Assembly (NCBI GenBank): GCA_012295275.1
Contig: CM022672.1
Span: 19,287,394-19,351,393, forward strand
Reading direction: 5' to 3'
Length of the DNA stretch: 64,000 nucleotides
Origin: Chrysomallon squamiferum
Lineage: Eukaryota; Mollusca; Gastropoda; Neomphalida; Peltospiridae
The translations under genes and the position numbers were made by a program. The notes beneath the pieces were generated by a model. That model ran no database searches, was not told where the DNA came from, and was given only the letters and a program-made list of their open reading frames with translations. Of the stretch, positions 45,482-57,900 are shown one piece after another (positions within the stretch are counted from its first letter, which is position 1; each line of letters opens with the position of its first letter).

Positions 45482-48400
45482 ATGACATCTGATAATCAGT
45501 TATCATATAAAGCATCCAAAGATGCTCACAAAAATCGCTGCACTTACAGCTGTGGTAACTGTGGCGTCAGTTATTCGACAGAACTGTCTGTAATGCTTCA
45601 CATAGCAAATGCTCACCCTGACAGTCTTTCATCGTTGCGTGTTGTCAGGGAAGTCACCTCAATCTTTCGATGTCGTCTGTGCGACGACGAGTTCACCTAT
45701 CTGTCTGATTTCAACAGCCACATGACCGTTCACGGACCTCGAAATAAGACAACAATTCCTATCATTGCTGAGCGGATACAGGTTACGAAACAGACTGCAT
45801 CACCTCCAAAGCCTGGCAAACTGATGAATGTAAAGAAAACATTGTCAAACAAAACTGTATCGTCTGCTGCAGTTCCCACTGTTCCAGTGCATACCAGATG
45901 TTTTACCTGTGGGATAAAGTTCACTGAATTCTCAGGTTTTACAGCTCTTGACTCTGTTAATTTTTGTATATTACCAACGCCAGAATGTACCGTCTGCAAA
46001 GAGGTTTTTACTTCTGTTGAAGAACTTACAGAACACAATAAGAAACACAACAGTTCTGGTAATGAACGAAGCAAAACAAGAGGTCCTGATGTACAAGAAA
46101 ATATGGCACCAGTGAAACTATTGAAAATTGAAGAAAATGCTAACCAGCAGTTCAAGCTGTACACATGCTCTGCCTGTAATGTGAAGTTTTCTAATAATAT
46201 CACCAAGACAAAAAAGATGCTTATTACCTGTGGAAATCCAGAATCGTCAGTAGCATATGGTGTTCCATTAAATGGTCCAGTTTTTGAGGCTGTTTTATCT
46301 GAAGTCGGAGAGCTTGACAAACCTTCAAAAAGGCAGCATGATAGTTCAGTGACGAATTCAGAATCAGCTGCTGAGACAGGAAATCGAAACATGGACAACA
46401 TGAAAGTTCAGCGTCCAACTGTCATAATGGAGAAAGCTTCTGTTTTATCAGAACTCCTTAAAAGAGCAAGACGAACGTCTTCTCAAAGAAATGGTAAACA
46501 TTCAGCAGAGACTTTTCAGAAAAGTGACAACAGTGGCAATGTTATGTCTGGTATTTTGCCAGACGGCAGTGAGTTTGTCATTATAAAAACAGAGCCTTCT
46601 GACATTGATCCTAAAATAACAGACACTGTTTCTAAGATCAAAACATTAAATAGATCAATAAAAGTGAAGACTGAACCCAAGGAAAGTGCATCAGATGATG
46701 CATGTGTTAACAAAGGTTTCTCAGACATGCCACTGGCGGTGACTGTGAAACCTGATCCTGAGGCTGACTCAGCAGAGGTAATAAATAACAACATTTCTTG
46801 CTTAGAAGATGAACAGTCCAGTAGAAACAATGGAAATGAATGTAAAGACAAAACAGATGAAATACAGCCAATGAAAAGCTTGAAACATAAAGTGACTAGC
46901 AGTAAGGAGTCAAAGACATTTGATTCTGAAAGTCACAATGGATCAAGAAAAAATGTAATCACCAGATCTATGTCAAGGAAGAAACAGTTTGAATCAAACA
47001 TTCCACTGACATCAGTGATTACCAGAAATCATAACAAGAAGCTTAATCGTCGCAGCAGACATGGTCGGATATTGATGAAGCAGAGAGAAGACAAACAAGA
47101 AAAGAATGAATCTGTAATGGATAATCTTTTTTCTCATGATATATCTTTGGAAGGCATTGGAAGTCTACAGCTAAGTGAAAATTCTGAGTTAAACCAGAGA
47201 GTCACATCTGGTGATCTTGATAAACTTTTAAATATTGAAAGACCTTTTTTGTTTGATAAAACTCCTGAATGTAAGGAAGAAGAGCAAGGGATGTTAGTTA
47301 TCAAAACTGAGCCAATGTCTCCAGTGATGGAGAGTCAACATGAAACAAATATAGATAATGAGAACAAAATAAATATCGGTCAGCATACAGAGAAGAAAGA
47401 TCTTGAAGACAATGAAACAGATAACAAGGAATACATTTTGAAAACACAGTCATGTACTTCAGATAACAGAACTCTGAACGGAAATTGCATAACAGATGAA
47501 TCAGCTTTACTTCAGACTATAAAAATAGAGCCAGACTGTGAGAAGTGGACCAGTGAAAACAGCTCAGTGACAGAACCTCCTGAGTCAAGACCTAGAAGAG
47601 ACGAGGATTCTGATTATCAGGCCATTTCACAGCTGGAGATAGTAAATGTTAAAACTGAAGAAGAAACCAGAATAACAGATTTACCTCAGCTACATGAAAT
47701 TAAGAAAGAAAAAGAAGATCTGTCCTATGAAAAGTGTGCTAGTCAGTTTCCAGGAATTGTTCCTGATTCTGATTCCAGTGATGGTGAATTACAAGATTCT
47801 AGGGATCCCAATCTATACTCTGTATCCCAGGTTAAACAGGAGCTGGACAGCTCGGAACATCTGCTGAGAATTAAACGTGATCTCTTCTGCAAGAAAGGAC
47901 ATAAAAGGAAATATGATGATGAAACCTCTGAAAGTGAAACTAATATTGACTCACCTTACTTTACAAACCCTATTCAAAATTTAGAGTTAAAAACTGAAGC
48001 AGATGCAGGTTATGACCCTCCAAAGCCTGTTGAGCGCATATTTGTACCACAGTCAATGCTTGGCGTGCAGCGAATGCAGCTTAATGATGTTCTGAACAGT
48101 GCCAAACAAAAACACGTCACAAGTGGATCAGACCTCATAGATCTGCTGAATGCCAAAACTGTCCCATTACCCACCACTCAAAAAACTCGCTGGCGAAGGA
48201 ATTATAAAAAACGAATATCTGATTTAATTGCAGGTAAAGAAATGACAATAGAACACAGAGCCCCAGTGAAGAGATATCCAAACATTTCAACCCGAAGACA
48301 AAGATCAAGTAAGCATAGTTACTATGGACGGAAGATAGCAGAACTTACAGCACTGAACAGACAGATTGAGATTCCTCTGAAAGAAAAAGAAAAAACAGTT

Positions 48401-49039
48401 TGTTCTGGTGTCAAAGCTGCAGAAAATGAAGCAAAAACTTGTCAGTCAAATGTGGTGAAGAAAAAATCAGATTCACTACCAACGAAAAGGAGAAACTTCT
48501 ATGAAAAAAGAATAGCAGAGCTACGAGCGTTTGAAGATATTACTATTTTAGAATCGGAAACAATATCGCTGAAGGTGACAAATAATTCTCAGACTGAAAA
48601 TTTTGATGAAAGTGATGATAGAAAGCAACATGCAGACTACAAAAAACGATTAGCAGACCTCAACCTGAAGCTGAAGGCCATTCGAGAAAGTCAGAGAATG
48701 AAATTGAAGTCAAAATCAACAAATCAAGATAACTCACCTTGTCCCACTTGCAAAGGAGTCTTTGCTGATCAGGACGCTACAATCGAGCACATGAGGAAAG
48801 TACATGGCATTAAAGTGGTGTACAAATGTGATTTCTGTTCCAAGATGTTTGAGAATAAAGTGGACAAAGTACAGCATCAGTTCGTTCATATTGAAGAAAC
48901 AAAGATGGCAGCCTACAAGATGCTACAATCAGAACAGTTCAAATGTAACATATGCAACACAATCTTTCTCTTTTCCCAGTCTCTGGTTGAACATTTCAGA
49001 AAGTTTCATTCTGAAGATCAAATTGAAACAAGCAGCTGA
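45482..49039 (+). CDS. C2H2 zinc-finger protein with many SUMO motifs
   Basis: An 1185-residue protein in one large exon. Orthologue not recognised. C2H2 fingers at about residues 22-45 and 61-85, a degenerate one near 138, a canonical one near 165-188, a degenerate one near 226, and three at the C-terminus (about 1086-1107, 1113-1135, 1152-1175), all Cys-X2-Cys-X12-His-X3/4-His where canonical. The long middle is acidic, Ser/Lys-rich and probably disordered. It carries at least nine psi-Lys-x-Glu sumoylation sites, including IKTEPMSP, an exact phosphorylation-dependent motif. Between about 900 and 1070 there are four copies of a basic motif like YKKRISDL. It is probably a nuclear, DNA-binding regulator, with sumoylation suggesting repression or nuclear-body targeting; that is inferred. 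Start: ATG after an A-rich leader, with A at -3. Confidence 0.88.
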   Translation: MTSDNQLSYKASKDAHKNRCTYSCGNCGVSYSTELSVMLHIANAHPDSLSSLRVVREVTSIFRCRLCDDEFTYLSDFNSHMTVHGPRNKTTIPIIAERIQVTKQTASPPKPGKLMNVKKTLSNKTVSSAAVPTVPVHTRCFTCGIKFTEFSGFTALDSVNFCILPTPECTVCKEVFTSVEELTEHNKKHNSSGNERSKTRGPDVQENMAPVKLLKIEENANQQFKLYTCSACNVKFSNNITKTKKMLITCGNPESSVAYGVPLNGPVFEAVLSEVGELDKPSKRQHDSSVTNSESAAETGNRNMDNMKVQRPTVIMEKASVLSELLKRARRTSSQRNGKHSAETFQKSDNSGNVMSGILPDGSEFVIIKTEPSDIDPKITDTVSKIKTLNRSIKVKTEPKESASDDACVNKGFSDMPLAVTVKPDPEADSAEVINNNISCLEDEQSSRNNGNECKDKTDEIQPMKSLKHKVTSSKESKTFDSESHNGSRKNVITRSMSRKKQFESNIPLTSVITRNHNKKLNRRSRHGRILMKQREDKQEKNESVMDNLFSHDISLEGIGSLQLSENSELNQRVTSGDLDKLLNIERPFLFDKTPECKEEEQGMLVIKTEPMSPVMESQHETNIDNENKINIGQHTEKKDLEDNETDNKEYILKTQSCTSDNRTLNGNCITDESALLQTIKIEPDCEKWTSENSSVTEPPESRPRRDEDSDYQAISQLEIVNVKTEEETRITDLPQLHEIKKEKEDLSYEKCASQFPGIVPDSDSSDGELQDSRDPNLYSVSQVKQELDSSEHLLRIKRDLFCKKGHKRKYDDETSESETNIDSPYFTNPIQNLELKTEADAGYDPPKPVERIFVPQSMLGVQRMQLNDVLNSAKQKHVTSGSDLIDLLNAKTVPLPTTQKTRWRRNYKKRISDLIAGKEMTIEHRAPVKRYPNISTRRQRSSKHSYYGRKIAELTALNRQIEIPLKEKEKTVCSGVKAAENEAKTCQSNVVKKKSDSLPTKRRNFYEKRIAELRAFEDITILESETISLKVTNNSQTENFDESDDRKQHADYKKRLADLNLKLKAIRESQRMKLKSKSTNQDNSPCPTCKGVFADQDATIEHMRKVHGIKVVYKCDFCSKMFENKVDKVQHQFVHIEETKMAAYKMLQSEQFKCNICNTIFLFSQSLVEHFRKFHSEDQIETSS

Positions 49040-51339
49040 TGTTTACTGGCAAAGTTTAGCTTTTGTATTTTTATTATTATTTTGTTATTTGGTTTTGCTT
49101 TAAATTTTAAATCATTATCCACAATTCAGGATCCATTGAAACATTATAATAATGGGGAAGTTTATCAAAATGTGATGTACATTTTTTTAATTCCATGCAG
49201 ATAGGTATTTACAGATTAAATATTGTTTTAAACAAATAGTAAAAAAAATGGAAATAATATTTTGCAAATCATGAAGTGCATCTACATTGTAAAAATTAAA
49301 AGGAATTAGAAGAATATATGCTTATATGTACATTTGTGGGTATAATATTTTTAATGCAGAATTAATCATCATTTTTTAAATTCATATTTCTGAATTTATG
49401 AATAATACAATCAAGAAAAAACGTAGCTTTTCATTTATTTTAAAGGAAATTGATAGAATTATTTTCTTCTATGTTGTGCTTTTATTAAACATGCAATCAA
49501 TCATTCATTTATCATCATTCATCCATCCATCCATTGCTGGCCATAAATTTACATGTAAGATTAGGATTTATAAACACATAATCAGATGTTACTGAAGAAA
49601 TAATATTTTTAGGTTTTGTTTTGCTTAATAATAATAATAATCACTGTAGTATGTTGATTAACTTTCTGTTGTCAGCAGTGGGATTTATATTTTGTCTCTT
49701 GACATGAAGAGAAAATATGTTGTAATTTTTCAGTAGTAGGGATTTTTTTTTCTACTTCCACAAACACGACACAACATACCACAGCCTTTAATAAAGCAAT
49801 TGAAGGCAAGATTAATCTAAGAGCAAAAGTAGCACATGTTGTAGATCCTGCACTAAAAATATTTTCATCTGAGAATCTGACGAGACTGTTTTCATGTCAG
49901 AGGAGTTAGATGCTGCAGTGTCACTAAGAAATAAAATGAAGTGAATGAATAATTTTGGACAAATTTGACTTCACTGAAGATAAGTGTATGTTAGACTGAA
50001 AAAAATTTGTGTAAAAATGTGGCGTAACATTAAAAGACTGTTGTAATGTGATTTCATATGAGATGAACTGGGGGATGTTTTGGACATGATATATGCTTCC
50101 TGTTTTTTCTTTATTTTTCTGATTTCAATTTACTGCTCCTTTATAGCATGCCAGATTCCCCATGCTGGCTTAAATCTAGCCTTGACCAGTCATGAGATTA
50201 CTATCTAAGCTATAAAAATAAAATAAAAAGATTCTTAAAGAATGTAATAGAGAATCAAGATGGGTTAATATGTTATAATAAGAAAAGGAATAAAATGTCT
50301 ACAATCTAATTTAAATTTATTATTATAAAATATATATATATATTATTTGAAATTTAAAAAAGTTAGATTAAATAATAATAATAATAAAATTATTACTTTA
50401 TTAGTGATAAATAAATTTATGATAAGCTAGTCTGAAATTTTGTAACAAACAAAAGGTGATTTTAAAAAAAGGGCATGGAAAAGCTAGAGATTAATTGTCA
50501 AATTTTGTAGATATTATTATTAGTAGTATTATTATTTAATATTAAAAATGATGTTTTTTTTACTAACATGTTTGCTGTAGACAGATGTTTGACAAAGTTT
50601 ATTTTGTTTTGTTCATATTACTAATCATCAGTATCCAGCATAAAATGGTTCTCAAGGAAAAATGTAATCTATTTTTTATGATGAGATGCAGATGTACTCT
50701 ATCTTAATATCTCTCATCTTAAATTTATATTGTTGATATGATATCACAAGTAAAAAACAAAGGAAAATGGCTATTTCATTATTTTTCTTAAATGATTAAG
50801 ACTGATAGGTAAATATGCTGTTGTAAATAAATAAATAAATAAATAAAATGTACATATAAAACAACCCATTTAAAGATTAATATGCAGTTTGAACTGACCA
50901 TTAGTATTTGTAATTTCAATAAACACAAACACACGTGCATGCACACACACACACACACACACACTCAGATTTTTCTTGTGAATCAGTTACCAATAATTGC
51001 TAATGTATTGAAATTTTGTATAGTTTCATTATAATTTGGCAACTTTTGACATTAATGTTGTAAATATTATCTACATTCTGTACAACTGATTTAAATTCAT
51101 TTAAGTAGATTAGAAGTATTATCTTTATATTTGTTGTCTAACTAACATGTTAAAGCCTCATGGCTTGACCAAGTGACCACAATTGCCACGATTGACAATT
51201 AGACTGTGGCAGATATGAAATTTGCTGTTTATACTTGACATTCCCCCCCCACCCCATTACTAGCCACCACTCTTCACAAATAAATTTGTGTTCATCACTT
51301 GTTAATTTGTCAACCTACTTTCTTACTTAGGTGTGTGGT

Positions 51340-51375
<36 letters not shown>

Positions 51376-54300
51376 AAAAATCTGTGATAAATACTGGAAG
51401 TTAAAGTGTACAACAAGAAGGAAGTAATTATCACTTAACAGAGAGCAGAAATGTTAGTTGAATAAATTAAATATTTATAAAAAAAAAAATAATAATAATA
51501 ATAAAATAAATTTAAAATTACAGTAATATGCTGGATTAAGTGATTGTAGAATTTAGTTTAATATGACTAAATTTTAAAAATTTAAATAATAGGATTTTCA
51601 ATCATTTCTCTTTTTTTTTTTTTTCCTTCTAATTTAATATTTAATAATAATTACATAATTATTACAAGTATTTTTTTATACTGAAGGTACTTCATTAATT
51701 TTTTATTATAATCAGAGTAGACAAATCTGTTACTATTCACAAGCAGAAAATCAGCCATGACACTTTCAGATGAAACTGACACCTACTGTTACAAACAATA
51801 AAATGTAACAAACACTTTTTATTTTTAATTTGTTTACAACACAGCATTTTCTGTCAGCTTACTGTTACACTTCATAACTTTTATTTAATTATCATTGGGT
51901 TTCTGTTTTTGTTGTTTATGTTGTTGTTTTATCAGTCTAATTTTTCAGTTCGTGTATATGGTATGGTAAAGATTCTTTATCTGTGGTGGTAATGGAAGAG
52001 AGGTTGCTATGTCCCCCATGCTTCTGTGTAGGTTTCTGTGACAGATATGTAGTGAGAATAATGTAATAACGAAATAACTGATTGTAAAAGATGTTTACCA
52101 ATGACAGAGTGTTAACCCTCGGTTAAGCCCCAAAGAACAAAACACACATATTACTTACTAACTTCATGGTTGATGTTGACTAGAATGTTTCTTAATGGTT
52201 TTTTAAACACAAATAATAATTTAACATGACTTTTCACCTTTGTTTCAGTTTTAGACTGATAATGTGAATTAGTCATTTATGTTTTCATTACTGATATATT
52301 TTTCTTCCAACGCAAATCAAATGAATGGATATTTTTAACTGATGTTTGTTGTTTTTTTTTAATTTTGATTTCTTTCAGAATATTAGTTTTTCATTATTGT
52401 AATCAGTTTGTAAGGAAAGGTTCAATGTAGTAATTTTTTAGAAGAAAAAAATTAGACTTTTATTATTGTTAGTAACAATGTTTATTGTTCTAGTTGTTAA
52501 TAATGTTTATGTAGTATGAATTGGTTTAAAAATGTAATTTCTGTTACAGTATTAAGAAAAACAGAAAAATGACTGGGTTCCTAGAGGTTACATAGGTAGA
52601 ACAATAAACAGCAATATTTTGATAAAGTATATGAAGTAAATATTTAGATATTCTGATTGTAATGAAAAAGAGAGATTTCAAATTAATGTCATAGATACAT
52701 ATATACTACAGTCCACAACTGGAAATACATTAATATTAACACTGAAATTGTCTTGACCTTATTTTTGCAATCATTCTGCTAAAGTTATCTTGTTAATTTC
52801 AAAGGCTGTGTATAATTATATAAATGTATTTGCAATGAACTGGATAAAATATTCATTTTGTTTGCCTTTGTGCCTCATTATTAATTATAACAAACATGTT
52901 TAATAAAAATTATATAAAATATGAATGGCCTTCATTTTTTTTATATATTTAATTTAACCACATATGTGAATTAGTAATTGTTGATAAATTTATTAATTTA
53001 AATTTTTATTACTTTATGGCTTAGCACGTTTTCCCGGTGTCATTTATTTATTTGTTTTTTATTATGTATTATTACTTTTTCTGAAATATTTTTCAAAATC
53101 TAACATTGGCAAATTACAGATTTAGAAATTTTATGTCAGGTGTCATGTATATTAGTGTGTGTAGATCTTGTTCAGTCTTTCGTATCTTATCATAATAAAA
53201 TCATGTATCTGCAAATTTGGTGTATTTTATTAATAATCGGTTAGTATCCTATAACCTCATTCATTATGTTTTGAGATATTCAGATGAAATTAATTTGGAG
53301 AAAATTTCATTATAGGCTAATTTGGAAAAAAATTATTTTTTTTTTATTTTTTTTTTTTTTTCAGAAATACTTTTTATTTTGAAATTATTGGTATAGGTCT
53401 TTCTTTCTTTAATTTTTTTTTTTTTCATTTTTAAATGACTTTAAAGAAATAAGGGAATTTTTACTTTTATTATTATTGTTATTTTTATAATAGACACTTT
53501 AAAAAAAAAAATGACACGTATTCCTTTGGAATATATGAATGACTAAAAATATCAGTTTTAACTGTGGTGTGAGACACATTAAATTATACAGTAAGTGAAT
53601 TAGAGTTACCGTTCTTTGAACATATCGAAGATGTGAGTTGGGTGCTCGGTATTCATCTGTCAAAACAATTGGTGTAATTTATTTGTCATTGTTTTTAACC
53701 ATGACATTAATCACCAAAACGGTTGTGTACCTGATAGAAGAAGAAACTGCATGTGAAGAGGTATAGTACAATTTTGGTCTGATTTTGAATCCCCAAATGT
53801 ATGTAAATTTGTCATGATGGTGATTTGAGGCTCGCCAAGCAGTTGTTCATGTATCAGCTTATGCTTAGTTTCGAGTTCATAAAGATATGTATATTACTAT
53901 TATTTTTTTATCATTATGTTTCACATTCATTTCTAACACTGCAAAATCCTTAAAAAATTAAAAATCTGACTCGGTCTTTCACCTCATAAGATGTTAAATT
54001 ATCAGTCTTCTATTCAGTATTCTTAAGATGTTTAATCCTAATGTTTGTGTTACAGCGTGTGTAAAACACGTTCATGTTTGAAGCTGTTCCACTTCTGAAA
54101 TTTATTCTGTTCACATTTATCACATTATTATAAATTCCAGTTTGTAGTTATTTATTTAGACCATAATAAACAAGAATCTAATTAATTATTTTGGAAAATT
54201 AATGAAAACAAAATATAGATTTTAGCAATACTGTTTGCCTTTAAAAAGATGTTTATAATATTGTTAATATCTGTCTGTCTGCTTAAGGTATATAACTAAA

Positions 54301-54807
54301 ACGTCAAAATGCCAAAAATGACTGAAGTATGAATTTTCTTGAAAAAAATAATTATCAGAAATACATCTGAAGTAATTATAGTAAATTTAATTAATAAAAA
54401 CAGTAATTTAGGATTGTTAATGTTTTTGGATTTATGAAAAAGCAATAATGGCTAGTTTTATTCATTATAAAAATATTTGTATATTTGCAGTGTTAAGTTT
54501 CCTAATAGTATTCAAGTACTTTCTTTTTTTTTCTTTTCTTTTGACATCATTATGATCATAATAATTATTTTTATAGCAGATATTTGTTGTTTTGTTTTTG
54601 TTTTTGTTGTCTTTCTTTTTTTTTTATAATTAGCAGAAATAGAAAATAACAAATGTAATAATTTCTATTACATTAAAATTCCCATTTTATATTATTTTTT
54701 ATTTATTTTATTATTATTATTATTTTATTTTATATTATTGTTGTTTTTTAACAGTTTACAAATATCTGTAATAACATGATATAGTTATTATTTATTTTTA
54801 TTTTTAG
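49040..54807. other. Zinc-finger 3' UTR, intergenic DNA, WDR47 upstream
   Basis: 5.8 kb without a credible ORF. Candidate poly(A) signal AATAAA near 49790, others later. Low-complexity items: TAAA units near 50827-50845, CA run 50943-50962, C run near 51244-51251, T run 51342-51374. From about 53600 to 54080 CG dinucleotides become more frequent, and GAAGAG|GTATAG near 53760 looks like a donor, so a noncoding WDR47 first exon may lie here. An acceptor TTTTTAG ends at 54807. Confidence 0.6.
51342..51374. repeat. 33-base T homopolymer
   Basis: Uninterrupted T run in intergenic DNA. It could be the poly(A) tail of an old minus-strand retroposed insertion, but no element body was recognised on its left. 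Confidence 0.9.
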
Positions 54808-54814
54808 CTGCGGA

Positions 54815-54946
54815 ATGAAGATTCCCCTGCCTTCTAAATATAAAATTAATGAATACAAAAGTAGAAAAGGGAAAAACAGATTATTTACCTATACTCTAAG
54901 TACGGTTAAGAAAATCGGAACAAAATGCCTGCAGCCAGTCTCCTAG
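54815..54946 (+). other. Upstream ORF overlapping the WDR47 start codon
   Basis: ATG at 54815 opens 43 codons that run past the WDR47 ATG (54925) in another frame and stop at TAG 54944-54946. Its ATG has G at -3. It lies in the same exon as the main start, since the acceptor ends at 54807. Confidence 0.6.
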
Positions 54947-57900
54947 TAAATGAAACTGACATTATCAAGCTCATTTGTGAGTTTCTTCAGAACAGATTCC
55001 TTAATATATCAATGCTTTCTGTTGAGAGAGAGACTGGGGTTATCAATGGAAGTTATTCGGATGACATGCTCTTTCTGAGACAGCTTATTCTTGATGGGCA
55101 GTGGGATGATGTAATGGACTTCATTCAGCCTTTGAAATCTGTGAATACATTTCCAGTACAGCAGTTTCAATTCATAATTATGAAACACAAGTATCTGGAA
55201 CTTCTTTGTATCAAGTCTGAGCCAAATGTCATGCAGAATTATGAAGTCACTGTCGAAGAAGTTGTAAAATGTTTGAATCTTCTTGAGAACATTTGTCCCA
55301 CCAAGGAAGAGTACAGCAATTTGTGTTTCCTTCTATCCTTGCCAAGACTGTCTGACCATGCTGATTACCAGAACTGGAATCCAAGCAATGCCCGTGTGCA
55401 GTGTTTCAAAGACTGTTTTCCACTTGTTGAAAAGTTCTTACCGGTTGACAAAACGAGCAGTCCCAAAAATCTGGTAGCACAAAATGATCGCCTGCTGCAG
55501 CTTGTACTGAAGGGTCTGCTGTATGAGTCTTGTGTTGAATACTGCCAGCAGCAGGCCACCAGTGGGGAATGCAGAATCAACTTTTCAGATGTGCTGACTG
55601 ACACAGGATTCAGTGATGCTGACCTCAGTCTTATTTCATGGCTACAGAGCATACCCTATGAGACATTTTCCTGTCCCTTTGAGCAGCAGCCATTGAACAT
55701 TGATGTTAGACCTTTCGCTAAGCCATCTCTGGAAGCTTCCTGGTCAGAGCAAATTCTTTTGACCCCAATAAAACCTAAAATGTTCCCACATTCAGCAGTG
55801 CCTGCTCAGAGACCAAGATCAGCAGAGATTATGACACGTTCATTAAACCCTCAGTTTGATGGCCTAAACAGTGGACTGTGGCAGGGAAGGCGGGACAACA
55901 TGTCCACTTCAACTGAATTCACAGCACTTTCACGGTCCATTGCTCCTGGATCCAATCTGAACACATCTCAGAAAAACCAAATGCTAATGTCCGTGGACAA
56001 ACTGTTTTCAGCTGGTGAAATCCTAGACACTCACACATCGTTCAGTGAAGATACAGTTTCTTCCCCAAGATTATCTGCAGTTGTACAGACTCCCCCAAGG
56101 ACAGCAACTCCTCCATCTGACAGTGTAAGGCAGCAGGGACAGTCAGGTGTGAACATAACACCACCGCAGTCATCTTCACCATCACGGAGTGTATCGATGG
56201 CATCAAGAGCATCTCAGAGAAGTGCTGCATATGACCCAGCAACCGACTCCAGCAGTGAGCTGTATAAAGAGTATCAACGTCAGCGACAACGGCTGATGGA
56301 GCAACTCAAAATCCAGGAGAAGCAGAGACAGCTGTGTCAGAAGGAGCTGCAGGAGCTTGAATACAAGCAGAAAAATCTAAGCATTGACAACAGATACCAA
56401 GATGATTTGCCCATCTCACAGAATATTGTTTCAAATGTGACCACTAAGATACCTGACCATCTTGTGCAAGGTAATTTTGAAACATCATGTAATAACATAA
56501 ATGTAATTAGATAACCTATACAGTTACTGTAAATTTATTTATTTATTTTTTAAATGGTACTGAATTACTTTATATTTCTGTGTTTGCATCTGATCAGTTA
56601 TATTATGTATCATTTAATTTCTTACTTTGTACTGGTAATGTTTGCAAGATTTATAGAAGATTTTATTTTTATTTTTGTTGCTTTTTTTTATGAATATGAA
56701 TATTTCTTATTAAGGCTGAGTGTACAAATTTTTTTTTTTTTTTTTCCATCGTTGTAAACTTTAGTTAAGTGAGCTTTGTTTCATTTGTTCATGTCTGAAA
56801 ATATTGCATGTTAATGTTTTGCCTGATTTGATTTTTGATACAGTCATTATTTCATTGTGTATTTATTTTTTTATTTTTTTTTTTATCAGACACTACAGAA
56901 ATCACTACAAATAGCTTACCAAATAATGTCACTCAACAACACACACCACAAACATCCATAGATCATGGTCAGTCAAGCATACCACACATCCGACAGAAAC
57001 CAGTTGGACCCATTCTTAACGTAGACAAGAACTTCAACAGTCGCATACCATCCCCCATACCACCAGGTAATTCTGTTCCTATCAGTAAATCCTCTAAACC
57101 TTCCCTCACATTACAACTTCAGGATAACTTTCAGTATTTTGGCAAAAGTAAAAGTGCCGATAACACCCCATCACCGTCGTTTCAAAGACGCACCATTCTG
57201 CACAGTAAAAACCCACCATCCCCATCCCCCGATGTGGCAGGTTCTCTAGAATCATCAGTTGTTGATGACAAAAGCTTAAATGGCAAAGAGGTGCCTGGTT
57301 CAGGCAGAGTTGGAGCTAGTAGTAGACTTGAAGGCAAAGCCTAGAGGCGATGTTGCCAGTCCAGCATTGGGTAAAAAAAGTCCCAGTGTTAATAATTCTC
57401 CTTCACCTGCTAAGAAGCTTCCAAAATCTCAGAAGACAATCGGTGGTCGTAGCTATGGTCGGAGTATTAGTGTCCCAGATTCTGCAAGGTCAAGGACATT
57501 ACCACTGCCAGGTATAAACGTTTGGCATGGTGGTTACTGTTTAGAATTGATACTTAACTAACATTTAGATTCCTAAAAATTATTTTTGAACTTTCCTGTA
57601 GGAATTTTTAAATTTTTTTTAAATTTATTTATTTACTTATTTTATTTATTTAACAATTTTTAACATTATTTTTAATTAATTAAAAATTTATATATTTCTG
57701 AAATTAATAATTCTCCTTCAAGCTCATGACTCATTTTCAGTTTATTGCATGTTTGCATGGGTGGCCCTCATCCCAGAAAATTACTGTTTTAATCAAGTAG
57801 TATCTTAGCATAAGCATTTAGTTGATTATTAACATCTTTGTATCTGTTTTAATCATTGTTTTAAATATTTGACTTCAGTTTGTGTTTGTCTTATAACACA

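Noticed and set aside
45730-46401. Antisense ORF of 223 codons
   Set aside because: It lies entirely opposite the zinc-finger coding sequence, and its protein has no domain or plausible composition; it is a shadow of the real frame.
55365-55652. Minus-strand ORF of 95 codons
   Set aside because: Shadow of WDR47 exon 1.
57291-57344. A 54-nt GT...AG micro-intron to explain the WDR47 stop
   Set aside because: 54 is a multiple of three, so removing it leaves the old frame, which stops again within ten codons; it also would be unusually short.
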